A program made the translations under genes and the position numbers. Positions 28,726-37,457 of a stretch of DNA of 64,000 nucleotides are shown one piece after another. The stretch spans positions 434,001 to 498,000 of the forward strand of contig NC_016112.1 in assembly GCF_000968535.2 (NCBI RefSeq), given 5' to 3'. Below the pieces are notes generated by a model, which worked only from the letters and a program-made list of their open reading frames with translations, searched no databases and was not told where the DNA came from. Numbering within the stretch: the stretch's first letter is position 1; the number at the start of each line of letters is the position of its first letter. This DNA comes from Methylotuvimicrobium alcaliphilum 20Z (GTDB taxonomy: Bacteria; Pseudomonadota; Gammaproteobacteria; Methylococcales; Methylomonadaceae).

Positions 28726-30430
28726 AGACTGTGAAAGTATTCCAAATCTAAGCGGCTCTCAGGTTGCCCAGCGCGGCATTTTTTTGAAAATTCAGGTTTT
28801 GCTGCCTATGGCATCGTTTTTATTTAAGCCAACCAGCCAAAATCCGTCATTTTTTATGCATATTCCATGTTTTTTAGCGTATTTCCTGGTCTCCGGACGC
28901 AATAATCCCTCAGCGCGTCAGCACCGAGAATCGTGAGTAGGCGCGTGAAGTTGTAGGCTAAAACCATCAGGCTAAATTCGCCTCGACACTTTTCCAAGCC
29001 TCGCATCAAGAAGTGGTTCATGCCCGCGCGATGCTTGAGCGTACCAAAGGGGTGCTCAACCAAGGCCGCGCGTTTCTTCATGATGCCCGGTTGTTGTTCC
29101 ATCCGCTGGCGGTGGCGTTCGATGACGTCTTCATGCTCCCAGCGCTGAATTTGTTTGATCGTGGCTTTTTCGGTTAAACAGTGTTCGCGTAGGGGACACT
29201 GGCTGCAGTCGGCGGGCTTGCTTTTGTAGCCGGTCATCCATTTGCCGTTTTTTTGATGGGCTTTGCCGCTGACAGTCAATAGCTTGCCTTGTGGGCAACA
29301 ATAGGCATTTTGTTCCGGGTCGTAGCTGAACTGCTCGCGCGTCAAGCGTCCCTTCGCGGCGATGGCTTTCGACTTATCGGGTATGGCCACATATACGGGA
29401 GTGTTTTGGTCTTCGCAAGATTTCAGTTGGTTGCCTTCGAAATAACCACTGTCGGCAAGCCCGGTCAGGCTTTCGGACTGCAAGGTCTCTTGCGCCTTTG
29501 CCATCATCGGCGCCAGCTGATGAACGTCATTACCGGCTTGTGTGACCTCGTCGACCACGATCAGTTTGTGCCGGTCGTCCACGGCAATTTGGACATTGTA
29601 GCCGGAAACGGTTTGTCCGCGTTTGGTCAGCAAGCGGGCATCGGGGTCGACGGTGGAGACTTGTTTGTCGCCGCTGGTTTTGAGCTGTTGCAGCAAGGCT
29701 TTTTTCTCGGCTTGTTTAGTTTGCAATTGCTCAAGCTTTGCTGGCAGCTGTTCATCCTCAACCAGGCTGCCTAGGCTGGCTCGGTCATCGGCGGAATCCT
29801 GCTCGGCGAGGGCTTGTTGGTAGTCGGCGATTTTCCGGCTTAACTTTTCAAGCTGTTTGTTGAGTTTATCTTCGGTGTAAATCCCCGCTTTACTGGCGTT
29901 GGCATTGAAAAAGCTGCCATCGACGGCGACTTGTTCGCCACCGAACAGCGTGAGTTCTTTGCACAGCAATAGGAAATCGCGGTTCGCCGCCTTTAAGGCA
30001 TCGCTATTGCCTTGGCGAAAGTCGGCGATGGTTTTGTAGCTAGGCTGTAAGCCTGCGATCAGCCACATCACTTCCAGATTGCGAGTGGTCTCTCGTTCCA
30101 ATTTACGGCTACTGCGAATACCTTGCAAATAGCCATACAAATACAGCTTCAATAACGCCGCCGGATCATAAGCCGGCTGCCCGGCACCAATGACCGGCTC
30201 GGTGTTTTTGAAACCTAAGACATACAAGTCCAACGTATCGACATAGGCATCAATGGCTCGCACTGGATTATTCTGACTAACATAGTCATCAATACAAAGC
30301 GGCAACAGCATGTCTTGCTGGCGGTTTAATGCGCGATGATAGCGGCGGGATGACATGGCGGTTTGTTAACGGGTAGTGGTTAAGTAATATATATTATAGT
30401 GTATGGACTGCAATAATACTTTCACAGTCT
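28726..30430 (-). mobile_element. IS1182-family insertion sequence, complete
   Basis: The 1705-bp element has 16-bp perfect terminal inverted repeats AGACTGTGAAAGTATT and is flanked by a 6-bp direct repeat CTCCAG (28720-28725 and 30431-30436). It carries one transposase gene. It is inserted in the loop of the palindrome CCCAAGCT-CC-AGCTTGGG of a family D repeat. The perfect ends and duplication suggest a recent event. Confidence 0.93.
28854..30356 (-). CDS. IS1182-family DDE transposase
   Basis: The 500-residue protein has the DUF772 N-terminal domain (LPLCIDDYVSQNNPVRAIDA and LLKLYLYGYLQGIRSSRKLE) and a C-terminal DDE transposase domain. The likely catalytic acidic residues lie in VAVDGSFFNANASKAG, GLADSGYFEG and the HPFGTLKHRAGMNHF region, which carries the late acidic motif of the group. 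Cysteines in QCPLREHCL form a probable zinc motif. A central charged coiled-coil insert lies at about residues 165-235. The frame is intact, so the element may be active. Confidence 0.93.
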   Translation of the reverse strand: MSSRRYHRALNRQQDMLLPLCIDDYVSQNNPVRAIDAYVDTLDLYVLGFKNTEPVIGAGQPAYDPAALLKLYLYGYLQGIRSSRKLERETTRNLEVMWLIAGLQPSYKTIADFRQGNSDALKAANRDFLLLCKELTLFGGEQVAVDGSFFNANASKAGIYTEDKLNKQLEKLSRKIADYQQALAEQDSADDRASLGSLVEDEQLPAKLEQLQTKQAEKKALLQQLKTSGDKQVSTVDPDARLLTKRGQTVSGYNVQIAVDDRHKLIVVDEVTQAGNDVHQLAPMMAKAQETLQSESLTGLADSGYFEGNQLKSCEDQNTPVYVAIPDKSKAIAAKGRLTREQFSYDPEQNAYCCPQGKLLTVSGKAHQKNGKWMTGYKSKPADCSQCPLREHCLTEKATIKQIQRWEHEDVIERHRQRMEQQPGIMKKRAALVEHPFGTLKHRAGMNHFLMRGLEKCRGEFSLMVLAYNFTRLLTILGADALRDYCVRRPGNTLKNMEYA

Positions 30431-30663
30431 CTCCAGCTTGGGAAAGACGCACCGGAAGCTCCAGCTTCCTGAGACCGACACAAGCTCCGCACATTCTTAA
30501 TCAACCCCGACTCGCCCGCTCGTTCAATCTTTCTTGATTGTCGGGACGCTAGGGCTTCCTGAATAGGTTACCCAAGCTGGAGCTTGGGTAACAGCATAAA
30601 ATCTTTTCACCATTCACCATTACAAAATCATAGACCGTAGACAGTGAATTTGTAAAAATTTAG

Positions 30664-31662
30664 CTAGCTTTCGGCTTTTAATTCGCGGTCCAATAGGTTT
30701 TGCACGGCAGCCAGCGGCGATAAGCTCTCATAGAGTACTTTGTAGGTTTGTTCAGTAATCGGCATGTCGATGCCGTGGGTCTGCGCAAGTAAATAAGTTT
30801 CTTTTGCAGCCGACACGCCTTCGATTTCTTGGTCGATTTCTTCACGGGCTGCGGCGCGATTTTTGTTCTGTCCGAGCGCAAGTCCGAAGCGCCGGTTTCT
30901 TGATTGGTTGTCGGTACAAGTTAAAATCAAGTCGCCGAGTCCGGCAAGGCCCATGAACGTTTCTTGTCGGCCGCCGAGTTCTAAGCCGAGCCTGATTATT
31001 TCATGGAGTCCCCGTGTAATGAGTGCGGCGCGTGTGTTGGCGCCGAAATTCAGACCGTCTGCAATGCCCGAGGCGATAGCCAATACGTTTTTAACCGCGC
31101 CGCCGGTTTGTACGCCGATCATGTCGGTGCTGGTGTAAGTGCGGAATCGTGCGCTGTGGAAGATTCGGGTTAATAGTTCAGAGAAGCCGGCATGATTAGA
31201 TGCAATTGTAATTGCCGTCGGTAAATCGGCCGCGACTTCGCGGGCAAAAGTCGGACCGGATAAAACCGCAGTCGGAGTCTCTTTGGAAAATATGCGTTCG
31301 ACCGAGTAATGTAACAAATACCCGTCGTTTGGTGCGAACCCTTTGGTAGCCCAGGCGATTTGCACCTGTTGGCCGGTAAATCGACGTAGCTTGATCAGCG
31401 TGTCCTTGAATGCATGACTAGGAACGGCAATCAGGATTAAGTCGCTGAATGCTGCGGCTTCGGCAAGTTCAGAGCTGGTTTCAAGGGTGTTGGGAAAAAC
31501 AAAACCGGGCAAGTATCGCTGATTGGTTCTATTCTGTTGTAGTGTTCGAATATGGATTGGATCGTGTCCCCACAGCAGCGTACGATAGCCGTTTCGGGCT
31601 GCTTGTATCGCTAAAGCAGTGCCCCATGACCCGGCACCGAGTACGCTGATAGTTGAGGTCAT
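30664..31662 (-). CDS. gpsA: NAD(P)H-dependent glycerol-3-phosphate dehydrogenase
   Basis: GpsA reduces dihydroxyacetone phosphate to sn-glycerol-3-phosphate for phospholipid synthesis. The 332-residue protein has the nucleotide-binding LGAGSWGTALAIQAARNGY, the WATKGFAP loop, LSGPTFAREVA, the catalytic lysine region GGAVKNVLAIASGI and FMGLAGLGDLILTCT. It is the last gene of arsR-rhodanese-secB-gpsA, six bases after secB. The secB-gpsA order is also found in E. coli. Confidence 0.97.
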   Translation of the reverse strand: MTSTISVLGAGSWGTALAIQAARNGYRTLLWGHDPIHIRTLQQNRTNQRYLPGFVFPNTLETSSELAEAAAFSDLILIAVPSHAFKDTLIKLRRFTGQQVQIAWATKGFAPNDGYLLHYSVERIFSKETPTAVLSGPTFAREVAADLPTAITIASNHAGFSELLTRIFHSARFRTYTSTDMIGVQTGGAVKNVLAIASGIADGLNFGANTRAALITRGLHEIIRLGLELGGRQETFMGLAGLGDLILTCTDNQSRNRRFGLALGQNKNRAAAREEIDQEIEGVSAAKETYLLAQTHGIDMPITEQTYKVLYESLSPLAAVQNLLDRELKAES

Positions 31663-31668
31663 AAGTCT

Positions 31669-32139
31669 TTAGTTGACCTTATTTGAGCCGGGAGCTTGCT
31701 GTTTGGCTTGTTGTAAGTGCTGAGCGTAGAGCGCATCGAAGTTGACCGGGGCCAGAAGCAGTTGTGGAAAACCGCCTTTGGCAACCAGGTCCGAAACAGC
31801 TTCGCGTGCATAAGGGAATAATATATTGGGGCAGAAGCTGCCGACCATCGGCCCCATTTCTTCTTCGCTAAATCCCTTCAAGGCATAAATGCCGGCTTGG
31901 CAGACTTCAACCAAGTAAGCGGTTGATTCGCCGCATTTGACCGTGACGGTTACGGTCAAGGAAACTTCATACATGTCGTTTTCCAAGGTTTGTACATTAG
32001 TGCCAAGATTGAAATCGACTTTCGGTTCCCATTTTTCGGTAAAAATCTTCGGAGAATTCGGTGTTTCGAACGAAATGTCCTTGGTATAAATTTTTTGAAT
32101 CGAGAAATGCTTTTCTGCGGGGTTGTTTTCTTCGGCCAT
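31669..32139 (-). CDS. secB: Protein-export chaperone SecB
   Basis: SecB is a tetrameric chaperone that holds precursors unfolded and delivers them to SecA. The 156-residue protein shows FSIQKIYTKDISFETPNSPK at the N terminus, the LTVTVTVKCGESTAYLVEV strand block, and FCPNILFPYAREAVSDLVAKG. Length is normal. It lies between the rhodanese gene and gpsA on the minus strand. In E. coli a glutaredoxin gene (grxC) sits between the rhodanese and secB; it is absent here. Confidence 0.97.
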   Translation of the reverse strand: MAEENNPAEKHFSIQKIYTKDISFETPNSPKIFTEKWEPKVDFNLGTNVQTLENDMYEVSLTVTVTVKCGESTAYLVEVCQAGIYALKGFSEEEMGPMVGSFCPNILFPYAREAVSDLVAKGGFPQLLLAPVNFDALYAQHLQQAKQQAPGSNKVN

Positions 32140-32204
32140 GGGTTTTAAGTCCTGTTTTTATGAATAGAAAAATTTTAACTTTATGTCGTAAAAAGCTAGG
32201 AAAA

Positions 32205-32645
32205 TCAGTTTTTGTTTTTACTAGCGATTTTAATAGGGAGTTTGTTTTCTTCCCAAGATTGCATGCCGCCGATGATGTTGTAAACATCTGAGAAGCCGGC
32301 CTTGGTTAAGGTTTTGCAAGCCGGTACGGAGCGCGTTCCCGTTTGACAGACCACGATGACCGGGTGGTCTTTGTGTTGAGCGAGTTCGCCAAGTTGGTTT
32401 TCCAGTTTGGCGAGCGGAACGTTGATGGCATTTTCGATAGCGCCTTTAATGAATTCATGCGGCTCTCGAACATCAATGATGATCGCGTCGCTGGCATTCA
32501 TTTTTACGACTGCCAATAAAGGGGAGAGTGCTTTGAATTTATTGAACAGGCTCTCAAATAAGTCTTGAATCAGCAGGAAGGTGACGACTGCTAGTGCCAG
32601 CGACAATAAATAATGATTTAAGATGAACTCTATTAAACGATCCAT
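32205..32645 (-). CDS. Membrane-anchored rhodanese-domain protein (YibN-like)
   Basis: An N-terminal membrane helix (about residues 8-28, HYLLSLALAVVTFLLIQDLF) precedes a single rhodanese domain. The active-site loop is VCQTGTRSVPACKTL with the sulfur-carrying cysteine; DASDAIIIDVREPHEFIKGA is the other hallmark. Such proteins transfer sulfane sulfur. It has the YibN layout and position upstream of secB. A putative SqrR/YgaV-like regulator gene lies 51 bases upstream, suggesting regulation by persulfide. The physiological sulfur donor is unknown. Confidence 0.9.
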   Translation of the reverse strand: MDRLIEFILNHYLLSLALAVVTFLLIQDLFESLFNKFKALSPLLAVVKMNASDAIIIDVREPHEFIKGAIENAINVPLAKLENQLGELAQHKDHPVIVVCQTGTRSVPACKTLTKAGFSDVYNIIGGMQSWEENKLPIKIASKNKN

Positions 32646-32696
32646 TGGGTGATTGGTAAGGTAATTAGAAATTAAGGTGAAGGAAAAACAGTTGGT

Positions 32697-33011
32697 TTAG
32701 CAAGTGGTGCAAAAAACGTCACGCATCATTTTAATGAGTTTAAGCATGCGTTCGTCGTCGATGTAATAAAAAACCCGGTTGGCTTCTTTTTTAGAGCCTA
32801 AAATGCCTTTTTCTCTTAGAATAGACAAATGCTGAGAGATGTTGCTTTGGCTGGTTCCGACTTGCTCGACTATGTCCTGAACGTTAATCGATTCACTGCC
32901 GAGTACACAGAGTATTTTTAAACGAAGGGGATGGGACATAGCTTTCAGGCAGCGAGCAGCCCGGTCAATTTCCGCGTCGTTATTGATTAGATGATCTTCG
33001 TCATGATCCAT
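32697..33011 (-). CDS. ArsR-family regulator, SqrR/BigR/YgaV-like
   Basis: The 104-residue winged-helix protein has a recognition region VEQVGTSQSNISQHLSILRE and the wing KEANRVFYYID. It has cysteines at 21, 35, 101 and 104. C35 in LKILCVLG and the C-terminal pair in VFCTTC match the positions of the redox cysteines of persulfide-sensing SqrR/BigR/YgaV proteins. It lacks the arsenic motif ELCVCDL of classical ArsR. A TTG start at 33035 is possible, but the ATG at 33011 gives the family length. It leads the rhodanese-secB-gpsA run. A perfect palindrome at 33143-33156 is a candidate operator. Confidence 0.82.
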   Translation of the reverse strand: MDHDEDHLINNDAEIDRAARCLKAMSHPLRLKILCVLGSESINVQDIVEQVGTSQSNISQHLSILREKGILGSKKEANRVFYYIDDERMLKLIKMMRDVFCTTC

Positions 33012-33142
33012 GGAGTATCGATTCTTAAAAACCAAGCAGTGTGGGCTCAGGGGTGTCGAGAATTAGACTTCGATCGGTTGCCCTAAAAGCTGCAAATATG
33101 ACCGCGAAGTATATTTATACACAACATTTGCTAACGTGTATT

Positions 33143-33156
33143 ACTATAATTATAGT
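33143..33156. promoter_or_regulatory. AT-rich palindrome, candidate operator upstream of the ArsR-type gene
   Basis: ACTATAATTATAGT is a perfect 14-bp palindrome in the otherwise gene-free divergent region 33012-33562. It overlaps -10-like text (TATAAT). Dimeric ArsR-family proteins bind such AT-rich dyads, but binding is not shown. Confidence 0.4.
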
Positions 33157-33344
33157 GACAAGCCGGATCTGACTATTAACAGTGAATTTCAAATAGCCAG
33201 TAAATCTAACAAAATGAGCGGCGCTTTTCAATCATTTTGACTGATTGCGACAAACACGCCATTAAAAACGGGCATGAAGCGACTCCCTATACACTCAAAA
33301 ACTAGCTAAGGAATATGCACAAAATAACCTCTACAAGTAGTAGG

Positions 33345-33450
33345 CTTTGCGGCGTTTCGGTCGCTCGCTTGACAGGACGCTGTGAATACGTCCATGTAGG
33401 CTTGACGGCTGCTATCCTCGCCGGCACCTGCCCATCGAGTCGCCAAACCC
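33345..33450 (-). repeat. Fragment related to family B core
   Basis: TCGCTCGCTTGACAGGACGC, GTGAATACGTCCATGTAGGC and a following GACGGCTGC arm match the centre of family B and C elements, but both outer arms have decayed. It lies upstream of envC. Confidence 0.65.
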
Positions 33451-33562
33451 CTTTCCAACAATTGTCGAAGTTATTTTATGTTCATTCCTTAACGAGTATG
33501 GGCATGCAGCCGCCGTTTGGAATGACGGGAAGATCCTTATTTACAGAGGCTTGAACGGCTTT

Positions 33563-34756
33563 ATGAATAAAATTTTCGTCGGCTTCGCTTGGTTAGCGCT
33601 GAGCGGTTTAGCTGTTCAGGTTGCAGCGGAAGAAAAAAATCGGGACTTGGTTAAAATTCAAGCCGAAATCGATGCCGTCAATCGGAATATAAAGCGGATT
33701 GAAAAAGAGCAGGGCGCATTGTTGATGCAGCTGGCGGAAATTGAAAAATATTATGGTAAGACCGTCGCAACCCTAAAACAATTGCAAGGACAGATCGATA
33801 GCAAGCAACGAAAAATTAAAGATTTGCGCGAAAAAACGCGTTTATTGCAACTTGAAATTGCTGAACAAAATGAAGGGTTAAGTAATCAAGTTAAAGCCGC
33901 TTACGCGATGGGTCGGAAGGAAAAGTTGAAGTTGATGCTAAACCAAGAAGATCCGGCTTTATCCAGCCGTATTATGGTTTATTATAACTATCTAAATAAA
34001 GCGAGGCTGGAGAAATTGACAGGAATCGGCCAAACGGTCATAGAGCTCACCGAGCTGGAACGGGAAAACTTAAAGGAAAGTCAATTACTCGAGCAGACTT
34101 TGCAGTTAAAAAAAACCGAGCAAGAGGCATTGGACCGAAGCCGGTTGCAAAGGAAAGAATTACTGGTCCGTCTTGAAAAAGATTATTCCTCCAGCAAGCT
34201 TCGATTGAGTCAATTGCGGGAAGGCGAGGCTCGGTTACAAAAATTGGTTAATGGTTTACAACAAGCGGCGATTAAACAGCCGTTTGAACCGGAACCTGGA
34301 AAACCGGTCATAAAGCAGCAAGAGCCAGTCGATTGGCCTGTTAAGCCTTTCGCATCCTCGCAAGGAGACTTGCCTTGGCCTGTTAAAGGCCAATTAGTGA
34401 AAAAATTCGGTAGCCCCAGGTTGGGAAGTCGTTGGGACGGCGTTTTGATCGGTGCGGGCGAAGGTACGGAAATAAGAGCAGTTTCTGCGGGCAAGGTTGT
34501 ATTCGCCGATTGGCTAAGAGGTTATGGTTTGTTGACGATCATCGATCACGGCAATGGTTATATGACGCTCTATGCGTTCAACCAAAGCCTTTATAAATCG
34601 GTCGGCGACCGAGTCGCTCCAGGCGATGTGATTGCCTCGGTCGGTAAAAGCGGCGGTAGAAGTAAGGCGGGGCTGTATTTTGGAATACGCAAGAATGGCA
34701 AGCCCGTCGATCCGGTTCGGTGGTGCCGCAAAACAGATCAGGATCGCACAGGATAA
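33563..34756 (+). CDS. envC: Murein hydrolase activator EnvC
   Basis: EnvC is a periplasmic protein that activates the amidases AmiA/AmiB during cell division under control of FtsEX. The product has a signal peptide (ending about AVQVAAE), a long coiled coil (about residues 25-240) and a degenerate LytM domain at the C terminus. The LytM zinc ligands are replaced: the usual HxxxD region reads SRWDGVLIGAG and HxH reads LYFGIRKNG, as expected for the catalytically dead EnvC branch. The ATG at 33563 is preferred; a TTG at 33551 is in frame but poorly spaced. It is followed by ctpA and yibQ, as envC neighbours in many proteobacteria. Confidence 0.93.
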   Translation: MNKIFVGFAWLALSGLAVQVAAEEKNRDLVKIQAEIDAVNRNIKRIEKEQGALLMQLAEIEKYYGKTVATLKQLQGQIDSKQRKIKDLREKTRLLQLEIAEQNEGLSNQVKAAYAMGRKEKLKLMLNQEDPALSSRIMVYYNYLNKARLEKLTGIGQTVIELTELERENLKESQLLEQTLQLKKTEQEALDRSRLQRKELLVRLEKDYSSSKLRLSQLREGEARLQKLVNGLQQAAIKQPFEPEPGKPVIKQQEPVDWPVKPFASSQGDLPWPVKGQLVKKFGSPRLGSRWDGVLIGAGEGTEIRAVSAGKVVFADWLRGYGLLTIIDHGNGYMTLYAFNQSLYKSVGDRVAPGDVIASVGKSGGRSKAGLYFGIRKNGKPVDPVRWCRKTDQDRTG

Positions 34757-34782
34757 ATGTAGTAATTATTCATATCCCTCTA

Positions 34783-34885
34783 TCATTCCCACGCTCCAGC
34801 GTGGGAGTGAAGACCGAGACGCTCTAGCGTCTCGTACCGCTGGAGCGGTACTCAGGCATTCCCACGCAGAGCGTGGGAACGATAA
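34783..34885. repeat. Four-hairpin palindromic repeat between envC and ctpA
   Basis: Four successive stems: TTCCCACGCTCCAGCGTGGGA, GAGACGCTCTAGCGTCTC, TACCGCTGGAGCGGTA and TTCCCACGC-AGA-GCGTGGGAA. The outer two have the same sequence family. It resembles REP-type intergenic elements and may limit read-through between the two genes. Confidence 0.85.
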
Positions 34886-34957
34886 TTGCCGGGGGACTGA
34901 ATAGTTACTAAATGTATTATTTAAATCGGAAATCAGAAGTTTGGAGTTTTTAGGGCT

Positions 34958-36274
34958 ATGCAGAAAAAAAGTTTATGGGGTTTGGTTCTGGGAATGTTCC
35001 TGGGCATTTTTATCAGCGTTGGCGGTAATGTCCTGGCTGAACGCGGTAGTCGATCATCGGAGACCGAGGTGCTGCCTTTCGAGGACCTTCGTACCTTTAC
35101 CGAAATCTTTGGACGTATCAAGCGCGATTATGTCGAACCGGTAACAGACAAACAGTTGCTCGAACATGCAATTCGCGGCATGTTGATCGGGCTCGATCCG
35201 CATTCGGATTACCTGACCGGCGATCAGTACAAGGAGCTTCAAGAAGGTACAACGGGACAATTTGGCGGTTTGGGCATTGAAGTCACAATGGAAAACGGTT
35301 TTGTCAAAGTCGTATCGCCGATTGATGATACGCCGGCTCAACGAGCCGGAGTGCGGGCCGGAGATTTGGTTGTCCGCTTAGACGATCAACCGGTTAAAGG
35401 GATGTCTCTTGGTGATGCCGTAAAATTGATGCGAGGTGATCCGGGTAGCAGAATAGTATTGACCATTATGCGCGAAGGCGAGGAAGCGCCGTTGAAAATT
35501 GAGATCATCCGGGACATTATCAAGGTTAAAAGCGTTAGAAACCGGCTTCTTGAAAAAGATTACGGTTATTTGAGAATCAGCAGCTTCCAATCTAAAACCG
35601 GAGAAGGTTTACGCAAGGCTATGGCGGAATTAGAAAAGGAAAACGATGGAAAACTAAAAGGATTAGTACTGGATTTGCGCAATAATCCCGGCGGTGTCCT
35701 AAATGCAGCCGTTGATGTAAGCGATGCTTTTCTTGATAAAGGCTTGATCGTATATACCGAAGGACGTATTGAAAATTCCGAGATGCGCTTCAATGCCTCT
35801 CCGGACGATGTGCTCGATGGCGCGCCTATTGTGGTGTTGATCAATGCCGGATCCGCTTCGGCATCTGAAATCGTAGCCGGTGCTTTACAGGATCACCGGC
35901 GAGCGGTCATCATGGGCGAGAAATCGTTCGGTAAAGGTTCGGTACAAACTGTTTTGCCAACTAGTGGCGGAGCGGCAGTCAAGTTGACCACCGCGCGTTA
36001 TTTTACGCCTTCGGGCCGCTCTATTCAGGCCGAAGGTATCGAGCCGGATATACAATTGGCTCGCTATAAGTTGGAATCGGTAGAGGGACCTGACTTTAAG
36101 CCGGTCAAAGAAGCCGATTTGTCGCGCCATTTAACTAACGGCAACCGGTCTAAAAAGAAGCCGGAGTCAAAGGATACAGAGCAAGATCAAGAGAAAAGCA
36201 AATTGGAAATTACCGATTATCCGCTTCATGAAGCCTTGATGTTGCTGAAAGGGATCGCAATTTTGCGGAATTAA
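34958..36274 (+). CDS. ctpA: C-terminal processing protease (S41 family)
   Basis: CtpA/Prc-type proteases cleave periplasmic proteins, including murein hydrolases. The 438-residue product has an N-terminal membrane/signal segment (LWGLVLGMFLGIFISVGGNV), a PDZ domain (about residues 90-180, QFGGLGIEVTMENGFVKVVS) and the peptidase core. The catalytic serine lies in NAGSASASEIVAGAL and the lysine in GEKSFGKGSVQTVLP. The length matches the CtpA subgroup rather than long Prc. Placement after envC and before yibQ suggests a role in division-site peptidoglycan turnover. The C-terminal tail is highly charged. Confidence 0.95.
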   Translation: MQKKSLWGLVLGMFLGIFISVGGNVLAERGSRSSETEVLPFEDLRTFTEIFGRIKRDYVEPVTDKQLLEHAIRGMLIGLDPHSDYLTGDQYKELQEGTTGQFGGLGIEVTMENGFVKVVSPIDDTPAQRAGVRAGDLVVRLDDQPVKGMSLGDAVKLMRGDPGSRIVLTIMREGEEAPLKIEIIRDIIKVKSVRNRLLEKDYGYLRISSFQSKTGEGLRKAMAELEKENDGKLKGLVLDLRNNPGGVLNAAVDVSDAFLDKGLIVYTEGRIENSEMRFNASPDDVLDGAPIVVLINAGSASASEIVAGALQDHRRAVIMGEKSFGKGSVQTVLPTSGGAAVKLTTARYFTPSGRSIQAEGIEPDIQLARYKLESVEGPDFKPVKEADLSRHLTNGNRSKKKPESKDTEQDQEKSKLEITDYPLHEALMLLKGIAILRN

Positions 36275-36289
36275 CGTTTCGACTGGCGC

Positions 36290-37228
36290 ATGAGACCCCG
36301 GCATTTCATTGGTTTATTAATCTTTGGGATGTCGGGGTTTTTTATTGCCTTGCATCCGGCCGCGGCAGAGTTAAACGAACGTTCGCGCATCGCCATTATT
36401 ATGGACGATATGGGCAATAGTCTCGAAACCGGTACTGCCGCAATCGGATTGCCCGGTAATATCACATATTCGTTTTTGCCGTTTGCTTTGCATTCCAGGC
36501 GGTTGGCATTACTTGCATCGCGTCGCGGTAAGGAAATTATGTTACATGCGCCGATGCAGGCACTAAGCGATAAGCCTATGGGGGCAGGCGGGTTAACCGT
36601 ATCGTTGGATCGCAATGAGGTCGTGCGTCGGTTTTCGGCGCAATTGGCGGCTGTTCCGGGTATTTCGGGTGTCAATAATCACATGGGCAGCGCCCTGACG
36701 CGTGATCCGGTAACGATGGGATGGCTAATGGAGGTCTTAGCGAGGAAGCCCGATGCTTTGTATTTTGTCGACAGTGTGACGACCGATCACTCGGTAGCCA
36801 AAAAAGTGGCGGATGCTCATCGAGTCCCCGCTTTGAGTCGGGATGTTTTTTTGGATCATGAGGGTTCGAAAATTAAGATCCGCGCACAATTCGAATTGCT
36901 TATTTCGATCGCTAAACGGCGTGGTCATGCCGTGGCGATTGGGCATCCGAGAGTGAATACATTAAAGGTTTTACGGGAAAAATTGTCGGACTTGGATCGA
37001 ATCGGAGTCGAATTAGTACCGGTTTCGGCACTATTAGCGCAATACCCCAGTCCTCGGGCATTTCCGGTTAAACAGCGCAAATTGCCTGTTCAAATAGTCG
37101 AGCAAAAAGCGATGGAACCCTTGAAAAGAAGGCAACATAAGCCAATACGGATTAGGGCAATACCTTTAAAACCAAGCGTTCAAATAGCAAATGACAAGAT
37201 AAAGGTCCGAGAATTTGATCTATTCTAA
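36290..37228 (+). CDS. yibQ: Divergent polysaccharide deacetylase family protein (YibQ)
   Basis: The 312-residue protein has a signal peptide (about residues 1-25, ending HPAAAE) and the divergent polysaccharide deacetylase domain: IAIIMDDMGNSLETG, MLHAPMQAL, SGVNNHMGSALT, and GHAVAIGHPRVNTLKVL. The aspartate and histidine set of a deacetylase fold are present. In proteobacteria the gene commonly follows envC. Its substrate is not established. The C-terminal 60 residues are basic and look disordered. It ends 16 bases before a family A repeat. Confidence 0.9.
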   Translation: MRPRHFIGLLIFGMSGFFIALHPAAAELNERSRIAIIMDDMGNSLETGTAAIGLPGNITYSFLPFALHSRRLALLASRRGKEIMLHAPMQALSDKPMGAGGLTVSLDRNEVVRRFSAQLAAVPGISGVNNHMGSALTRDPVTMGWLMEVLARKPDALYFVDSVTTDHSVAKKVADAHRVPALSRDVFLDHEGSKIKIRAQFELLISIAKRRGHAVAIGHPRVNTLKVLREKLSDLDRIGVELVPVSALLAQYPSPRAFPVKQRKLPVQIVEQKAMEPLKRRQHKPIRIRAIPLKPSVQIANDKIKVREFDLF

Positions 37229-37244
37229 TAGTCAAGGATTACGA

Positions 37245-37457
37245 TATACCCATCGCAGATCAAAATTCGGCACCGGGGCCCGTCAAAGGACGCCGTGAAC
37301 CCAGCACCTAAATTCCATAGGTCTTTGGCAATGATTCAAAATCATGGCTTATTTAGGTGCTGGATGAATTATCCAAGACAATTAACCATGGCCAATGGGC
37401 TATGGAATTTAGGTGCTGGGTAAATACGTCCATGTAGGCTCCATGCTGGCAAACCCT
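37245..37457 (-). repeat. Family A palindromic repeat, copy 7, truncated
   Basis: It starts TATACCCATCGCAGATCAAA and includes the module in two versions back to back: one with GTCTTTGGCAATGATTCAAA, one with the standard GGCCAATGGGCTATGGAATT. The right end is lost where a transposase remnant begins. Confidence 0.8.

Larger units (their letters stand above)
28671..30598 (+). repeat. Family D repeat, copy 1, split by an IS element
   Basis: The left part is 28671-28725 and the right part 30431-30598. Joined, they give a 216-bp unit that matches the intact copy at 52595-52810. Features are the palindromes CCCAAGCTCCAGCTTGGG and GGAAGCTCCAGCTTCC. The final arm CCCAAGCTGGAGCTTGGG pairs similarly. 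Confidence 0.88.

Noticed and set aside
29289..29774. 161-residue frame antisense to the transposase
   Set aside because: It is a shadow of the high-quality DDE transposase frame and has no recognisable domain.
32697..33011. Arsenic-resistance regulator
   Set aside because: The metal-binding ELCVCDL motif is absent and no arsenic genes are nearby; the cysteines fit persulfide sensors better.
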